The position numbers and the translations under genes are program-made. Below, piece after piece: positions 20,429 to 29,732 of a stretch of 64,000 nt of DNA; position 1 is the stretch's first letter; each line of letters starts with the position of its first letter. The stretch lies in contig CAYJRR010000004.1 of the NCBI GenBank assembly GCA_964372275.1, forward strand, positions 8,093 to 72,092. Direction: 5' to 3'. The stretch comes from CAYJRR01 sp964372275 [NCBI: uncultured bacterium] (GTDB lineage Bacteria > CAYJRR01). The notes beneath the pieces are model-generated. The model was not told the origin of the DNA. It saw nothing but the letters and a program-made list of their open reading frames with translations, and did not search any database.

Positions 20429-21197
20429 GACAGACTTCGGGCTTGGAGAAGACGGCGACCAGCCGGTAGCGGCGGTTCGGCCCGCCCTGCCGGGTAGGAT
20501 CGGCTACGCGCGCGTAGATCGGCGCGCGCGAACGGGTCGTCGTCCAGGCGCAGCGATGCTCGCTGCGGGCGAGCGGCCTTCCGTCGCCGGCGAACAGCTC
20601 CACGATCGGCGCGAAGTCGGAGGGGGGTTCGTTCCCTGGGGCGGTGCCCAGGAGATCGACGCGCACCACGATCGTCTTGGCGGCGCCGGTGCCCGGCTGG
20701 ATGCGGAACAGGTCGACGTCCCCCGGGGGATCGATCGCGGCGGCGTCGGGCTGCGCGATGGACTCGCTCGACGACGGCGGCCTTCCGAGGTCGAAGACGG
20801 TCGACGGCGTCACCTCGAACGCCCACGGCGCCACCGCCAGCTCGTCTCCGCTCACCACCGCCAGGTCCTTGGGCCCCGTCCCGGCCGCGATCGAGACCAG
20901 CCCCTGCGCGATCAGCCGCGCGGACGACTCGACCGCGATCACCTGCAGCTCCTCGAACGCCGGCTGGTGGAGAAAGGTGCCGGCGTCGAAGTGCGTGCCC
21001 GACCCGGTTCCGACCACGGCGAACTGCAGCCGCTCGCCGCGCTCGACCCGCGCGCCGCCGGAGAGGGAGACGACCTCGCGCACCACCGCCTGCGGCCCGG
21101 GCGTCGGCACCGGCCGCGCCCGGTCGGGGGAGGATCCGTCGCACGCGGCGACGCCGACGGTGAGCAGGAGTGACCGGGGCCGGCGCCACGCGCGCAT
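20397..21197 (-). CDS. Lipoprotein of unknown function
   Basis: The 266-residue product from the ATG at 21197 has a lipoprotein signal RSLLLTVGVAAC. The mature part is beta-rich, with GDVDLFRIQPGTGAAKTIVVR resembling a PPC-like domain and a closing segment RYRLVAVF. A 5-bp inverted repeat ACCGT-AGC-ACGGT at 21205-21217 lies just upstream of the start. It is divergent from another lipoprotein gene. Family not recognised. Confidence 0.75.
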   Translation of the reverse strand: MRAWRRPRSLLLTVGVAACDGSSPDRARPVPTPGPQAVVREVVSLSGGARVERGERLQFAVVGTGSGTHFDAGTFLHQPAFEELQVIAVESSARLIAQGLVSIAAGTGPKDLAVVSGDELAVAPWAFEVTPSTVFDLGRPPSSSESIAQPDAAAIDPPGDVDLFRIQPGTGAAKTIVVRVDLLGTAPGNEPPSDFAPIVELFAGDGRPLARSEHRCAWTTTRSRAPIYARVADPTRQGGPNRRYRLVAVFSKPEVCLTAAPGDLVP

Positions 21198-21314
21198 CGG
21201 GCCGACCGTAGCACGGTGACGCCGGCGCGATCCGCCCGGCGCGCCCTGGACCGCGGGCGCTCTTCGGACGATACTTCGCCGTTCCGGCGGGGCACGTTCG
21301 CCGGCGGAGGAACG

Positions 21315-22595
21315 ATGCGTCTCGCAACCACCACCCTGCTCGCGCTTTCGCTGTCGGCGGCGGCGTGCGACGGGGGGAGCGACCGCCCGAGCAAGGGGAA
21401 GGTGACGGTGCGCGTCCTGGAAGACGGGATCGGACTCGCCGGCGTCGACGTCGTCTTCCACGGAAAGGACGGGGAGGTGCTCGCCTACCTGGCGACCGGT
21501 TCCGACGGCACCGCCTCCTATGCCGACACGCCGCGCGGGGGGATCGTGACCGTCGCACGCGACGACGAGGGCGGGGACTGGGATCTGGACAGCGTCGGCG
21601 GGGTCGAGCCCGGAGACGAGATCGTCTTCTCGAGCGGCGGTGCCGACGAGGACGTGGTCGTGTCGACGCTCGAGGTCACGATTTCGCCGTTCGCTGGCGC
21701 CGCGCGGTACGACCTCCTCGCCGGATGCACCGACGTCGGGATCGTCGGCACCTCCGGCGAGATGGAGATCCGCGCGCCGTGCGTCGACCAGGAGACGATC
21801 GACCTCGTCGCGCTCGCCTACGACGACGACGACGCGGTTCTCGCCCACGCCGTCGTCCGTGACCACCCGGTGGCGACGACGTCGGTCGGGATCGACGACT
21901 GGAGCACCGACACCACGACCGTCGGTTACGCCGTGGAGGAGATCGACGGCGACGTCTTCACCGGCTTCGGAACGATCTCGTTGGTCGACGCCGGAGGTGA
22001 ATACCGGGTCTACGAGGACGAGGCCGCGCCGGTCGGCGACCGGATCGAGTTCTCCGGGCCGATGATCGCCGGGTTCGGCGCGTCGGCCGTCCGGTCGATC
22101 GCGATCGCCGCCGGAACGGAGGACTCGCTCTCGGGCTACGCGGTGGTCGCGGAGGGGCTGGATCTGCCGCTTCCCGCCTCCGACGCGCTTCCGTACTCGG
22201 AGTTCCTGCCGATTCTGCAAGGCCTCACCGTCGACACTTCGCAGTCACCGGTGCGACCCACCCTTGCCTGGACCGACGTTTCGCTCGGCGGCGCCGACGC
22301 GTTGACGGCGATCGCCGAGTGGGACGAAGGGGAGACGCGCACGTCGTGGGCCTTCACCGCCCCTCCGTCGAGCGGATCGGACGGGCGCCTGCGGTTCCCC
22401 CAGCTTCCTCCGGAGCTCCTGTTCGCCGTTCCGACCGGCATCGCGATCGTGCCGGCGATCACCCTGATCGACGTCTCCGTCTACGGCGGCTTCCAGGACC
22501 TGAAGGACGCCGCGTACGCCGGAGAAGAGACCGATTTCGGCGAGATCATCCCGGTTGGGGAACGGTTCCGGATCTCGGTCACGGGCGACCTCTAG
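21315..22595 (+). CDS. Lipoprotein with N-terminal carboxypeptidase-regulatory-like domain
   Basis: The ATG at 21315 is preceded by GGCGGAGG at ideal distance. The 426-residue product has the signal LLALSLSAAAC and a first domain (VTVRVLEDGIGLAGVDVVFHGKDG, with ATGSDGTASYAD) resembling carboxypeptidase-regulatory or Ig-like repeats. The remainder is beta-rich with many Asp residues (YDDDDAVLAHAVV). It is followed 10 bases later by another lipoprotein gene, and the two probably form an operon. Function unknown; likely surface-exposed. Confidence 0.8.
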   Translation: MRLATTTLLALSLSAAACDGGSDRPSKGKVTVRVLEDGIGLAGVDVVFHGKDGEVLAYLATGSDGTASYADTPRGGIVTVARDDEGGDWDLDSVGGVEPGDEIVFSSGGADEDVVVSTLEVTISPFAGAARYDLLAGCTDVGIVGTSGEMEIRAPCVDQETIDLVALAYDDDDAVLAHAVVRDHPVATTSVGIDDWSTDTTTVGYAVEEIDGDVFTGFGTISLVDAGGEYRVYEDEAAPVGDRIEFSGPMIAGFGASAVRSIAIAAGTEDSLSGYAVVAEGLDLPLPASDALPYSEFLPILQGLTVDTSQSPVRPTLAWTDVSLGGADALTAIAEWDEGETRTSWAFTAPPSSGSDGRLRFPQLPPELLFAVPTGIAIVPAITLIDVSVYGGFQDLKDAAYAGEETDFGEIIPVGERFRISVTGDL

Positions 22596-22605
22596 GGCTC
22601 GCCGG

Positions 22606-25392
22606 ATGAGAAGGAGCCTCCTGCCGATCGTCGCCGCGACCGCGCTCCTCCAGGGGTGCCCGCTGCCCGACCGGGACAATCCGTTCGATCCGGCGTCGAA
22701 CGCGTATCCCACCGCCCGGCTGAGCGTCCGGGTCCGCGGAGTCGACGGCGTGGAACGGGTCTCGCTCTCGGGAACGAGGAACGAGACGTTCGTCTTGGAC
22801 GCCCGCGCCAGCTCCGTCGACAACGGAACACCGCTGACCTACGCATGGGAAACCGACGACGCCTGGGACGCGGGGGATCCCGACGACTTCGACCGCCTTT
22901 CGAACGAAGGGCCGGGCGTCTTGGCCACGCCGCTCGCGCTGACCTCCGCCATGCTCGTCGCCCACGGCTTCGACGGCGGCGTCGGTTCCGCCACCCGTCG
23001 TGTCCGGGTACGCGTCACCGCCGGCGTCGGAGGACCGACCTCGATCGCCAGCGTTTCGGTCGTCGTGCGCAACGATGGACCGGCGGTGGCCGGCGAATCG
23101 GAGCCGTGGTTCGTCGCCCCGGGAAATCCGCCGAGCATGGTGACGCTCGACGCCTGCGGGCTCGTGTTCCGGAGCGATCGCTGCCGCGTCTCCGACCCGG
23201 ACGGCGATTCGCTGACGTTCCAGTGGGAACAGACGCGGGGGACCCCGGTGACGCTGATCCCGATGGAAGGTGGGCGGCGCGCGCGGTTCGGACCGGGGAA
23301 CACGATCGACCCACGCGGCTACGAGTTCGAATTCACCGCGAGCGACGGGCTCGCCTCGGCACACGGAACGGTCGAGGTGCTGGCGGGCAGCCCGATGTGG
23401 TACGCGACCGCCAATCCCTCCCGGCTGGTGCGCGTCTTCCCCGAGTTCCGCGTCCACGACCGGCTGCGGAAGACCGACGGCTCGCTCGTCGCCTGGAACG
23501 GAACGGTCTGGTCGGCGGCGACCGAGGAGGAGTCTCCGGGGGTCGTCCGCTTCTGGGCCAGCGACGACTACACCACATACCGGATCCGGTCGAACGTCTC
23601 GGAGATCACCCGATGGTCGGTGCCGGCGACGTCGATCGCCCCCGCCGGCGGCGGGCGCGCCTGCGTCTCCAGTTACGACGGCATCCACTCGCTGCGCGCC
23701 AACGGCACCTCGGTGCGGGTGGCGACCTCGGACGGCCTCGAGTTCGCCGGCCGGGTCGTCCCCGCCGGACCGGGCGCCTGCTGGACGCTCGTGACCGACG
23801 GTTCGCAGACGCTGGAACTCGGCCGCCTGGTGCCGGCGACCGACAGCTACACGCCGATTGCGAGCGATCTCGAGTATCCGGTGAACGGCGGAAACCCCGA
23901 GTGGCGCGGGCGCGAGATCGCGGTCGGGACGGCCGACGGCGGCGCGTGGTTGGCGCTCGGCGACGGCCTGTACCGCGTGCCGCCCGGCGCGCTCTCCGCC
24001 GGAGATCTGCTCGGACCCGACGACCCGATTCCGCCGGACGGATACCTTTCGCTGTCGGTGAACGCCGATGCGTTGGCGCTGGAGCCGGACGGAATGACGG
24101 TGATGGCCCACCGCTACGGCGGCTCGGAGTGGTTCCGGCGCCACTCGGACGGACGCGACGGAGGGGAGGTCGTGGGCCTGCCGACGGTCACGCTTCCCGG
24201 ACCCGCCGTCACCGACGTCGCCGGCTCGTCCGTGCTGATCGCCGACCAGTCGGGCCTCCTGCACCGGTGCCGATTGGAGGACGGCGTGGCCTCGGGATGT
24301 CGCTCCGTCGTCGGCGACGAGGCGGTCGACGCGTCGGGCGCGTCCTGGAACGACCTGGCCTTGGATCCCGTCTCGGCCGACGCGTTGGCCGCGATCCAGA
24401 CCACCCCGGCGAACGGCCGTTACCTGGCGGTCGTGCCCACCCACGGACGGAAGCAGGTCGTCGTGCCGGTGCCGATCTCCTTCTCCACGCTCGCCCTTTC
24501 CCCCGATCCGACCTCCGGCGCGCTCTTCTACTCGGACCCGCCCGTGGTCGGGGAGGTCGGATTCCACGTCTACTCGCCCGACGGGGCCGTCCTGTCGAGC
24601 GGCTTCTCCTTCTCGACGAACGAGCAGATCCGACCGTACCTCGTCACGGCGGTGACCGACGGCGGGGCGTGGATGGCCGGCCAGGGCGACGAGGAGTACC
24701 TGATCCGCGTCGATTCGCTCGGGGTCGAGACCGAACGCTACGAGCTGGGACAAGAGGCGATCGTCGCCGCGCTCTCGTCCTCCCCCGACGGCTCGACCGT
24801 CTGCATTGCGATCAACGGCGATTTCTTCGACGGAACGCCTCCCCAGGAGCTGCTGCGCCGCCGACCCGACGGCGTTCTGGAGAGCCTCGGGACGAACCAC
24901 TTCCAGTTGGGGAACGGCCGGCAGCGCGCGGCGGCGCACGCCGACGGGAGCTGCTGGTTCGGCGGCGACCTCTTTCCCGACTTCCGTGCCCTCCGGTTCG
25001 GACCGTCGTCGACCTCCATCGCCGGGAGCTACACCGCGCTCAACGACTCGGTCGACTACATGCGGTTCGCCGTCGACCCCCGCGACGGAACGTTGTGGAT
25101 CGCGAACGGAAGCCAGGTCGGCGAAGGGAGCGAGGACCACGTCTTCCGCCTCTCGCTGACCGCGACCGTCACCGAGAACTACCCGTACTCCTCGGGCACC
25201 TGGCCGACGAGCGTCTACGACCTGGCGATCCGAAAGCTGTGCGCCACCGCCAACGATCCGTCGTGCATCGAGGTGTGGCAGCTGTCGAGCAGCTCGGATG
25301 GAAAGCTGTACCGGAGCGACGGGAGGATCGACAAACCGGTCGAATCGATGTCGGTCTCCGGGATCCCCTCGGCGCTCGGACTCGCACCGTGA
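22606..25392 (+). CDS. Large lipoprotein, PKD-like domains then propeller-like region
   Basis: The ATG at 22606 gives a 928-residue product with the lipoprotein signal LLPIVAATALLQGC followed by PLPDRDNPFDP. Residues about 30-270 contain PKD/cadherin-like features (LDARASSVDNGTPLTYAWE; SDPDGDSLTFQWEQTRG). The remaining ~650 residues have recurring DGGAWLALGDGLYRV and DGGAWMAGQGDEEYLIRVD units typical of NHL or Vgb-like beta-propellers. It is presumably an extracellular binding or structural protein. It follows the preceding lipoprotein gene closely. Confidence 0.8.
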   Translation: MRRSLLPIVAATALLQGCPLPDRDNPFDPASNAYPTARLSVRVRGVDGVERVSLSGTRNETFVLDARASSVDNGTPLTYAWETDDAWDAGDPDDFDRLSNEGPGVLATPLALTSAMLVAHGFDGGVGSATRRVRVRVTAGVGGPTSIASVSVVVRNDGPAVAGESEPWFVAPGNPPSMVTLDACGLVFRSDRCRVSDPDGDSLTFQWEQTRGTPVTLIPMEGGRRARFGPGNTIDPRGYEFEFTASDGLASAHGTVEVLAGSPMWYATANPSRLVRVFPEFRVHDRLRKTDGSLVAWNGTVWSAATEEESPGVVRFWASDDYTTYRIRSNVSEITRWSVPATSIAPAGGGRACVSSYDGIHSLRANGTSVRVATSDGLEFAGRVVPAGPGACWTLVTDGSQTLELGRLVPATDSYTPIASDLEYPVNGGNPEWRGREIAVGTADGGAWLALGDGLYRVPPGALSAGDLLGPDDPIPPDGYLSLSVNADALALEPDGMTVMAHRYGGSEWFRRHSDGRDGGEVVGLPTVTLPGPAVTDVAGSSVLIADQSGLLHRCRLEDGVASGCRSVVGDEAVDASGASWNDLALDPVSADALAAIQTTPANGRYLAVVPTHGRKQVVVPVPISFSTLALSPDPTSGALFYSDPPVVGEVGFHVYSPDGAVLSSGFSFSTNEQIRPYLVTAVTDGGAWMAGQGDEEYLIRVDSLGVETERYELGQEAIVAALSSSPDGSTVCIAINGDFFDGTPPQELLRRRPDGVLESLGTNHFQLGNGRQRAAAHADGSCWFGGDLFPDFRALRFGPSSTSIAGSYTALNDSVDYMRFAVDPRDGTLWIANGSQVGEGSEDHVFRLSLTATVTENYPYSSGTWPTSVYDLAIRKLCATANDPSCIEVWQLSSSSDGKLYRSDGRIDKPVESMSVSGIPSALGLAP

Positions 25393-25406
25393 CGGAGGAG
25401 CGGCGC

Positions 25407-26459
25407 ATGCCCACCCGCGGAATCGGCGATCCCTATGGCACCCACCGCGTCCTGGCGCCGGCGGGGGTGCTGCCGCAGGCGGCGGAACGGCTCGACGCAT
25501 CGCTTCCGATCTGGGACAACGAGCTCCGTATCGACGTCCGCACGTTGAACCTCGACTCGGCCTCCTTCCGCCAGATGCTGGAGGCCTCCGGCGGGGACCG
25601 GCCCGCGGTGGGGAAACGCGTCGCGGAGACGGTCGCGGCGCGCGGGAAGCAACACAACCCGGCGACCGGCTCCGGCGGGATGCTGGTGGGAACGGTGGCG
25701 GAGGTCGGTCCCGACTACCGCGGAAGGCTCGCCGCCAAACCCGGCGACCGGGTGGCGACGCTCGTCTCGCTGACCCTGACCCCGCTCCACCTGCGACGCG
25801 TCGTCGGCGTGCGCCCGGAGGGGGAGATGATCGACGTCGAGGGGCACGCGATCCTGTTCGAAAGCGGGATCGGCGCGGTGTTGCCGGACGACCTTCCGGA
25901 ACGGGTCGCGCTCGCCGTGCTCGACGTCTGCGGCGCCCCCGCCGAGGCGAGGCGCCTCGCGGCCGCCGACCGGACGATGGTCGTACTCGGCGGTGGCGGG
26001 AAGTCGGGGACGCTCGTCCTCGCCGAGGCGAGGCATGCGATGGGCCGCGGCGGCCCGGGCCGACTCCTGGCGCTCGACGCCACCGATTCCGCGATCGCTC
26101 GCATCGAGCGGTTGGGGCACGCCGATGCCGCGCGGAAGGTCGACGCGCGCGATGCGCTGGCGGTACGCGGCGCCGTCGCCGACCTTACCGGCGGCGTCAT
26201 GGCCGACGTCGTCGTCAACTGCGCAAACGTTTCGGGAACGGAGATGGCGTCGATCCTCGCTGCCAAGCAGACGGGGGTCGTCCATTTCTTCTCCACCGCG
26301 ACCTCCTTCACCGGCGCCCAACTCGGCGCGGAAGGGGTCGGCCACGGCGCGCTCCTCGTGATCGGCAACGGCTACGTTCCGGGCCACGCCGATCTCGCGC
26401 TCGAGCTGTTGCGGCGGGATCGCGCGGTGCGGGAGCTGTTCGAACGTGAGTACGCCTGA
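25407..26459 (+). CDS. kdd: L-erythro-3,5-diaminohexanoate dehydrogenase
   Basis: This enzyme of lysine fermentation oxidatively deaminates 3,5-diaminohexanoate to 5-amino-3-oxohexanoate with NAD(P)+. The 350-residue product shows GIGDPYGTHRVLAP at the N-terminus, GSGGMLVGTVAEVG, and a Rossmann glycine motif VVLGGGGKSGTLVLAEA near residue 190. GGAGGAG at 25394-25400 is well placed for the ATG at 25407; a GTG at 25389 overlapping the previous stop is an alternative. The other pathway genes (kamA, kamD, kamE, kal, kce) lie at 42560-48348, so this gene is detached from its cluster. It overlaps the diguanylate cyclase gene by 14 bases. Confidence 0.9.
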   Translation: MPTRGIGDPYGTHRVLAPAGVLPQAAERLDASLPIWDNELRIDVRTLNLDSASFRQMLEASGGDRPAVGKRVAETVAARGKQHNPATGSGGMLVGTVAEVGPDYRGRLAAKPGDRVATLVSLTLTPLHLRRVVGVRPEGEMIDVEGHAILFESGIGAVLPDDLPERVALAVLDVCGAPAEARRLAAADRTMVVLGGGGKSGTLVLAEARHAMGRGGPGRLLALDATDSAIARIERLGHADAARKVDARDALAVRGAVADLTGGVMADVVVNCANVSGTEMASILAAKQTGVVHFFSTATSFTGAQLGAEGVGHGALLVIGNGYVPGHADLALELLRRDRAVRELFEREYA

Positions 26460-27459
26460 CGACGTCCTCCGCATCTTCTGCGAGATCGGGCGCGCGATGG
26501 CGCGAGGGCACGGCTACGACCCGCTGATCCGCGCCGTCGTCCGCGCGTCGACCTCCCTCACCGACGCCGACGCCGGGAGCGTCCTGGTGCTCGACCCCGC
26601 CACCGGAAATCTGATCTACCGCAGCGGGCACCGGATGACCGGGCCCGAACGGACGATCTCCTTCGCGCCGGGCGAAGGGGTCGCCGGCTGGGTGGCGCTC
26701 CACGGCCGGTCGGCACGCGTCGCCGACGTGGCCCGCGACCGCCGCTTCGTGAAGAAGAGCGGCCAGCGCCGCGCCATCGGCTCGCTGCTCTGCGTCCCGG
26801 TAACGGTGCGGAGCAAGGCCGTCGGCGTCTTGACCGTCACCTCGGCGAAACGGAACGCCTTCGCCCGGCTCCATACGCGCCTGCTGACGGCGCTTGCCGG
26901 TCAGGTGGCGCTCGACCTGGAGAACGTGCGGCTGGAGGCCTTGGCCACGCGCGATCCGCTCACCGGGATCGCCAACCGCCGGCGTTTCGACGAGCGCCTC
27001 GACCAGCTCCTCGCCGAAGGGCGGCCTGCGCGGGCGCCGATCGCGGTGCTGATGCTCGACCTCGACCGTTTCAAATCGATCAACGACCGGCACGGCCATC
27101 CGGCCGGGGACGCGGTCCTGCAACAGGCGGTGCAGCGGTGGACCGACTCGCTGCGCGGGAACGACCTGCTCGCCCGTATGGGCGGCGAGGAGTTCGGACT
27201 CCTGCTCCCCGGCGCAGACAGCCGCCGCGCGGTCGAGGTGGCGGAGCGCCTGCGCGCGCGCGTCGAGCACCGCCCGTTCCGGGTGAGGCGGCTCTCGATC
27301 GCGGTCACCGTCTCGGTCGGAGTCGCCGTCTCGCCGCGCGGCGCCGGAACACCCGGCCGGCTCCTCGCCGACGCCGACCGGGCGCTCTACGCCGCCAAGG
27401 AGGGTGGCCGCAACCGCGTCGTCCTCGCCCGTCGCGGGGGTCACTCCGTGACGGCGTAG
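26446..27459 (+). CDS. Diguanylate cyclase with N-terminal GAF domain
   Basis: The enzyme makes cyclic di-GMP from two GTP. A GAF domain (about residues 10-160, GEGVAGWVALHGRSARVADV) precedes a GGDEF domain with the active-site signature GGEEF at residues 246-250. RGND lies exactly five residues before it, the inhibitory I-site, so product feedback is likely. No transmembrane segment is present, so the sensor is cytoplasmic. The GTG start lies inside the end of kdd. The 337-residue product is normal for the architecture. Its 3' end overlaps the convergent gene by 19 bases. Confidence 0.94.
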   Translation: MSTPDDVLRIFCEIGRAMARGHGYDPLIRAVVRASTSLTDADAGSVLVLDPATGNLIYRSGHRMTGPERTISFAPGEGVAGWVALHGRSARVADVARDRRFVKKSGQRRAIGSLLCVPVTVRSKAVGVLTVTSAKRNAFARLHTRLLTALAGQVALDLENVRLEALATRDPLTGIANRRRFDERLDQLLAEGRPARAPIAVLMLDLDRFKSINDRHGHPAGDAVLQQAVQRWTDSLRGNDLLARMGGEEFGLLLPGADSRRAVEVAERLRARVEHRPFRVRRLSIAVTVSVGVAVSPRGAGTPGRLLADADRALYAAKEGGRNRVVLARRGGHSVTA

Positions 27460-28352
27460 TCGATCGGGCTCTCGGCAAAGGCGCAGTCGTCGTAATCGAT
27501 GCGGTCGGTCGCCGACGGACTCTCGTCGCCGGCGAGCCCCTCGATCCAGCAGGCGATCGCCACGTAGGCGGCGTTGGTCAGCGGCGCGTTGGCGAGGGGC
27601 ATGCGGCTGCCCGGGACGGTGGCGGTGATCCGCCCCCAGAGGTAGCTCCGCTCCGGGGAGCCGGGATAGATCAGCGCGCCCGCTTCGAGCCCGGCCTCCT
27701 CCGCCCCCCAGAACTCGTTGCCGTTCGGGTTTCCGCCGATCAGCGACTTCATCACCGGCGCGACGAGCGGCGGGACGAACTCGTCGTCGGCGCCGAGCGT
27801 CACCACCGCCTCCGCGGTTCCGGTCACCAGGGCGATCGACACGCCCCACTCCTCCGGGGGATTGAAGACGACGTTCCCCTCGGCGTCCTCGAACCGCGGC
27901 TGCTCCGACGCCGTGCTGGAGGGCGCGTCCCGCAGGCCCAGCTTCCAGGTCTTGGGTCCCACCGTCTCGACGTAGGCGATCTGGGTGACGAAGGCTCCCG
28001 CCTTCACTATGTCGGCGCGGCGCTCGCAGGCGTCCCAGCCCTGCGTCCGATCCGGAAGCTCGACGTTGCACGGCGCCTCGACGTAGGCCAGCGTGTTCCC
28101 CGCCGTCTCCAGGTTCGGGTAGTTGCTCGAGTTGTGGCAGACGTTCGGGTTGGGGCTGCACGTGCTGGAGAGCACGTTCTTCTGCAGGTCGAGGAAGCGG
28201 GGGAAGTTCGCGCGCGCCTCCCGGACGCTCGCCGGCTCGTTCGGATCGGGGGTCGGCGAGCCGCCGCCGTCCCCGGCCCCGCCGCTGCACGCGAAGGAGA
28301 GCGGGACGACCACCGCGAGCCACGACAGGGCGGGTCGGCGAACGTTCGTCAT
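27441..28352 (-). CDS. Lipoprotein of DUF1501 operon, cytochrome-like CX6CH motif
   Basis: The 303-residue product has the lipoprotein signal SWLAVVVPLSFAC. Early in the mature protein, LSSTCSPNPNVCHNSSNYP resembles the haem-attachment region of exported cytochromes, but the spacing is C-x6-C-H, not the canonical CXXCH. The end of the protein (GSRMPLANAPLTNAAYVAIACWIEG) matches the distal part of cytochrome-like domains that supply a Met axial ligand. Its ATG overlaps the DUF1501 stop by four bases. Whether haem is bound is uncertain. Confidence 0.75.
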   Translation of the reverse strand: MTNVRRPALSWLAVVVPLSFACSGGAGDGGGSPTPDPNEPASVREARANFPRFLDLQKNVLSSTCSPNPNVCHNSSNYPNLETAGNTLAYVEAPCNVELPDRTQGWDACERRADIVKAGAFVTQIAYVETVGPKTWKLGLRDAPSSTASEQPRFEDAEGNVVFNPPEEWGVSIALVTGTAEAVVTLGADDEFVPPLVAPVMKSLIGGNPNGNEFWGAEEAGLEAGALIYPGSPERSYLWGRITATVPGSRMPLANAPLTNAAYVAIACWIEGLAGDESPSATDRIDYDDCAFAESPIDYAVTE

Positions 28353-29719
28353 ACGAAGAGCTCCGCGATCGGCGCGTCCGACCAGTAGGGAGTAGGGGCG
28401 ATTCCCAGGACGTCGAGAATCGTCGAGAGCAGCTGTTTGCTGCTGTAGACCGTCCCGGTGGCGACCATCTGGTCGTCGCTGGAGCCGTACCGCTTTCCGC
28501 GATTCGCCGACGGGATCACCCCTCCCATCAGCGCGATCGCCTGGTTGCGGCAAGGACCCGGGAGGTAGCCGACGTGATCGCTTCCCGCCCCGGAGTTGAA
28601 CCCCGTCTCCTCGGTGTTGTTGCGGGAGAACTCGCTCAGGACCACCACCAGCGTCTTGTCCCAGTAGGTTCCGCCGGTCGGATGGGGCATCGCCTTGAGC
28701 AGGTAGTTCAGGCCCGCCAGCTGACGCACGAGGTCCTTGCTGCGCGGGGCGTAGTTGAACTGCTCCCGGTCGTGCATGTCGTAGATGTCGCGGGTGACGA
28801 CCGCGATCGGCGTGCCGAACCCGAAGAAGCGCAGCGCCATCGCGACGTCGGCGCCCCACGAACGAAGGGACTGCTCATCGCCGATCGTCGAGAGGTCGTA
28901 GTCCCCGAGAACCTCCAGGAGCTGGGCATTGGTGAACCCGGCGTCGGTCCCGGTCGGGCTGCTCACGACGTTCAGCCGCGGGTCCTTGAGCATGTCGGCG
29001 AAGGTGGCGGCGTTCTGCTTCGACCCGAGGTAGTTGTTGAGGCGGAGGCGGAAGGTGCGGGGGCGGGTGTTCTTGAAGCGGGCGTCGACGGCCGCGCGCG
29101 CCGCCATCTTCCATCCCTTCCCGATCGGCTTGTCGGCGACGAAGGCGCTGTCCGCGCCGAAGACCGACAGGGGCCGGGTCTGGGCGTAGCTCCCGGTTCC
29201 GTTGCCGAACTCGGTCGGTCCGATCTCGACCGGCGGAACCGCGTCGAGGGTGAAACCGCCGGCGTACATCGGATGATCGCGCCCGATCAGCGACAGCAGC
29301 CCGCTTCCACCGTCCGGACTCCCGGTGCACATGCGGTAGGTCGCGGTGCGATGGTCGGTGTCGGCGATGCCGCCGGGGATGTGGTCGACGGAGGTCAGTA
29401 CCGTGACCTCGTTCGAGATCGACGCGAACGAGGGGATCGACCCGAAGGAGTTCGTGACGATCGGGTCGGCGCCACAGGCGGCCCCCAGATCCCATTCGCG
29501 CCCGCCGAGCGGCGCTTGGACCCCGAAGGGGTTGTGCTGCGTCGTGCCGACCGCGTTGAAGGTGGCGTGGCTCCGGAATCCGCCCTTGGCGAACAGCACC
29601 AGCACGTGCTCCGCCGCGCCGAAGGCGTCGGTCGCCCGCGCGAAGCGGGGCAGGAGCAGCGTCGGCGCAGCCGCCGACGTGAGGAGCGTCGTCTTCAGGA
29701 AGTCGCGGCGGGTGACCAT
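28349..29719 (-). CDS. Tat-exported DUF1501 protein
   Basis: The 456-residue product begins MVTRRDFLKTTLLTSAAAP, a twin-arginine signal, so it is exported folded. The body matches DUF1501 proteins of the alkaline-phosphatase-like fold (VLVLFAKGGFRSHATFNAV; TLVVVLSEFSRNNTEET; GSDHVGYLPG). DUF1501 genes usually follow a DUF1553/DUF1588-like cytochrome partner, as here, in systems best known from planctomycetes and myxobacteria whose substrates are mostly unknown. It lies 13 bases downstream of the lipoprotein gene of the same operon. Confidence 0.9.
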   Translation of the reverse strand: MVTRRDFLKTTLLTSAAAPTLLLPRFARATDAFGAAEHVLVLFAKGGFRSHATFNAVGTTQHNPFGVQAPLGGREWDLGAACGADPIVTNSFGSIPSFASISNEVTVLTSVDHIPGGIADTDHRTATYRMCTGSPDGGSGLLSLIGRDHPMYAGGFTLDAVPPVEIGPTEFGNGTGSYAQTRPLSVFGADSAFVADKPIGKGWKMAARAAVDARFKNTRPRTFRLRLNNYLGSKQNAATFADMLKDPRLNVVSSPTGTDAGFTNAQLLEVLGDYDLSTIGDEQSLRSWGADVAMALRFFGFGTPIAVVTRDIYDMHDREQFNYAPRSKDLVRQLAGLNYLLKAMPHPTGGTYWDKTLVVVLSEFSRNNTEETGFNSGAGSDHVGYLPGPCRNQAIALMGGVIPSANRGKRYGSSDDQMVATGTVYSSKQLLSTILDVLGIAPTPYWSDAPIAELFV

Positions 29720-29732
29720 CTTCGAGCTCCCC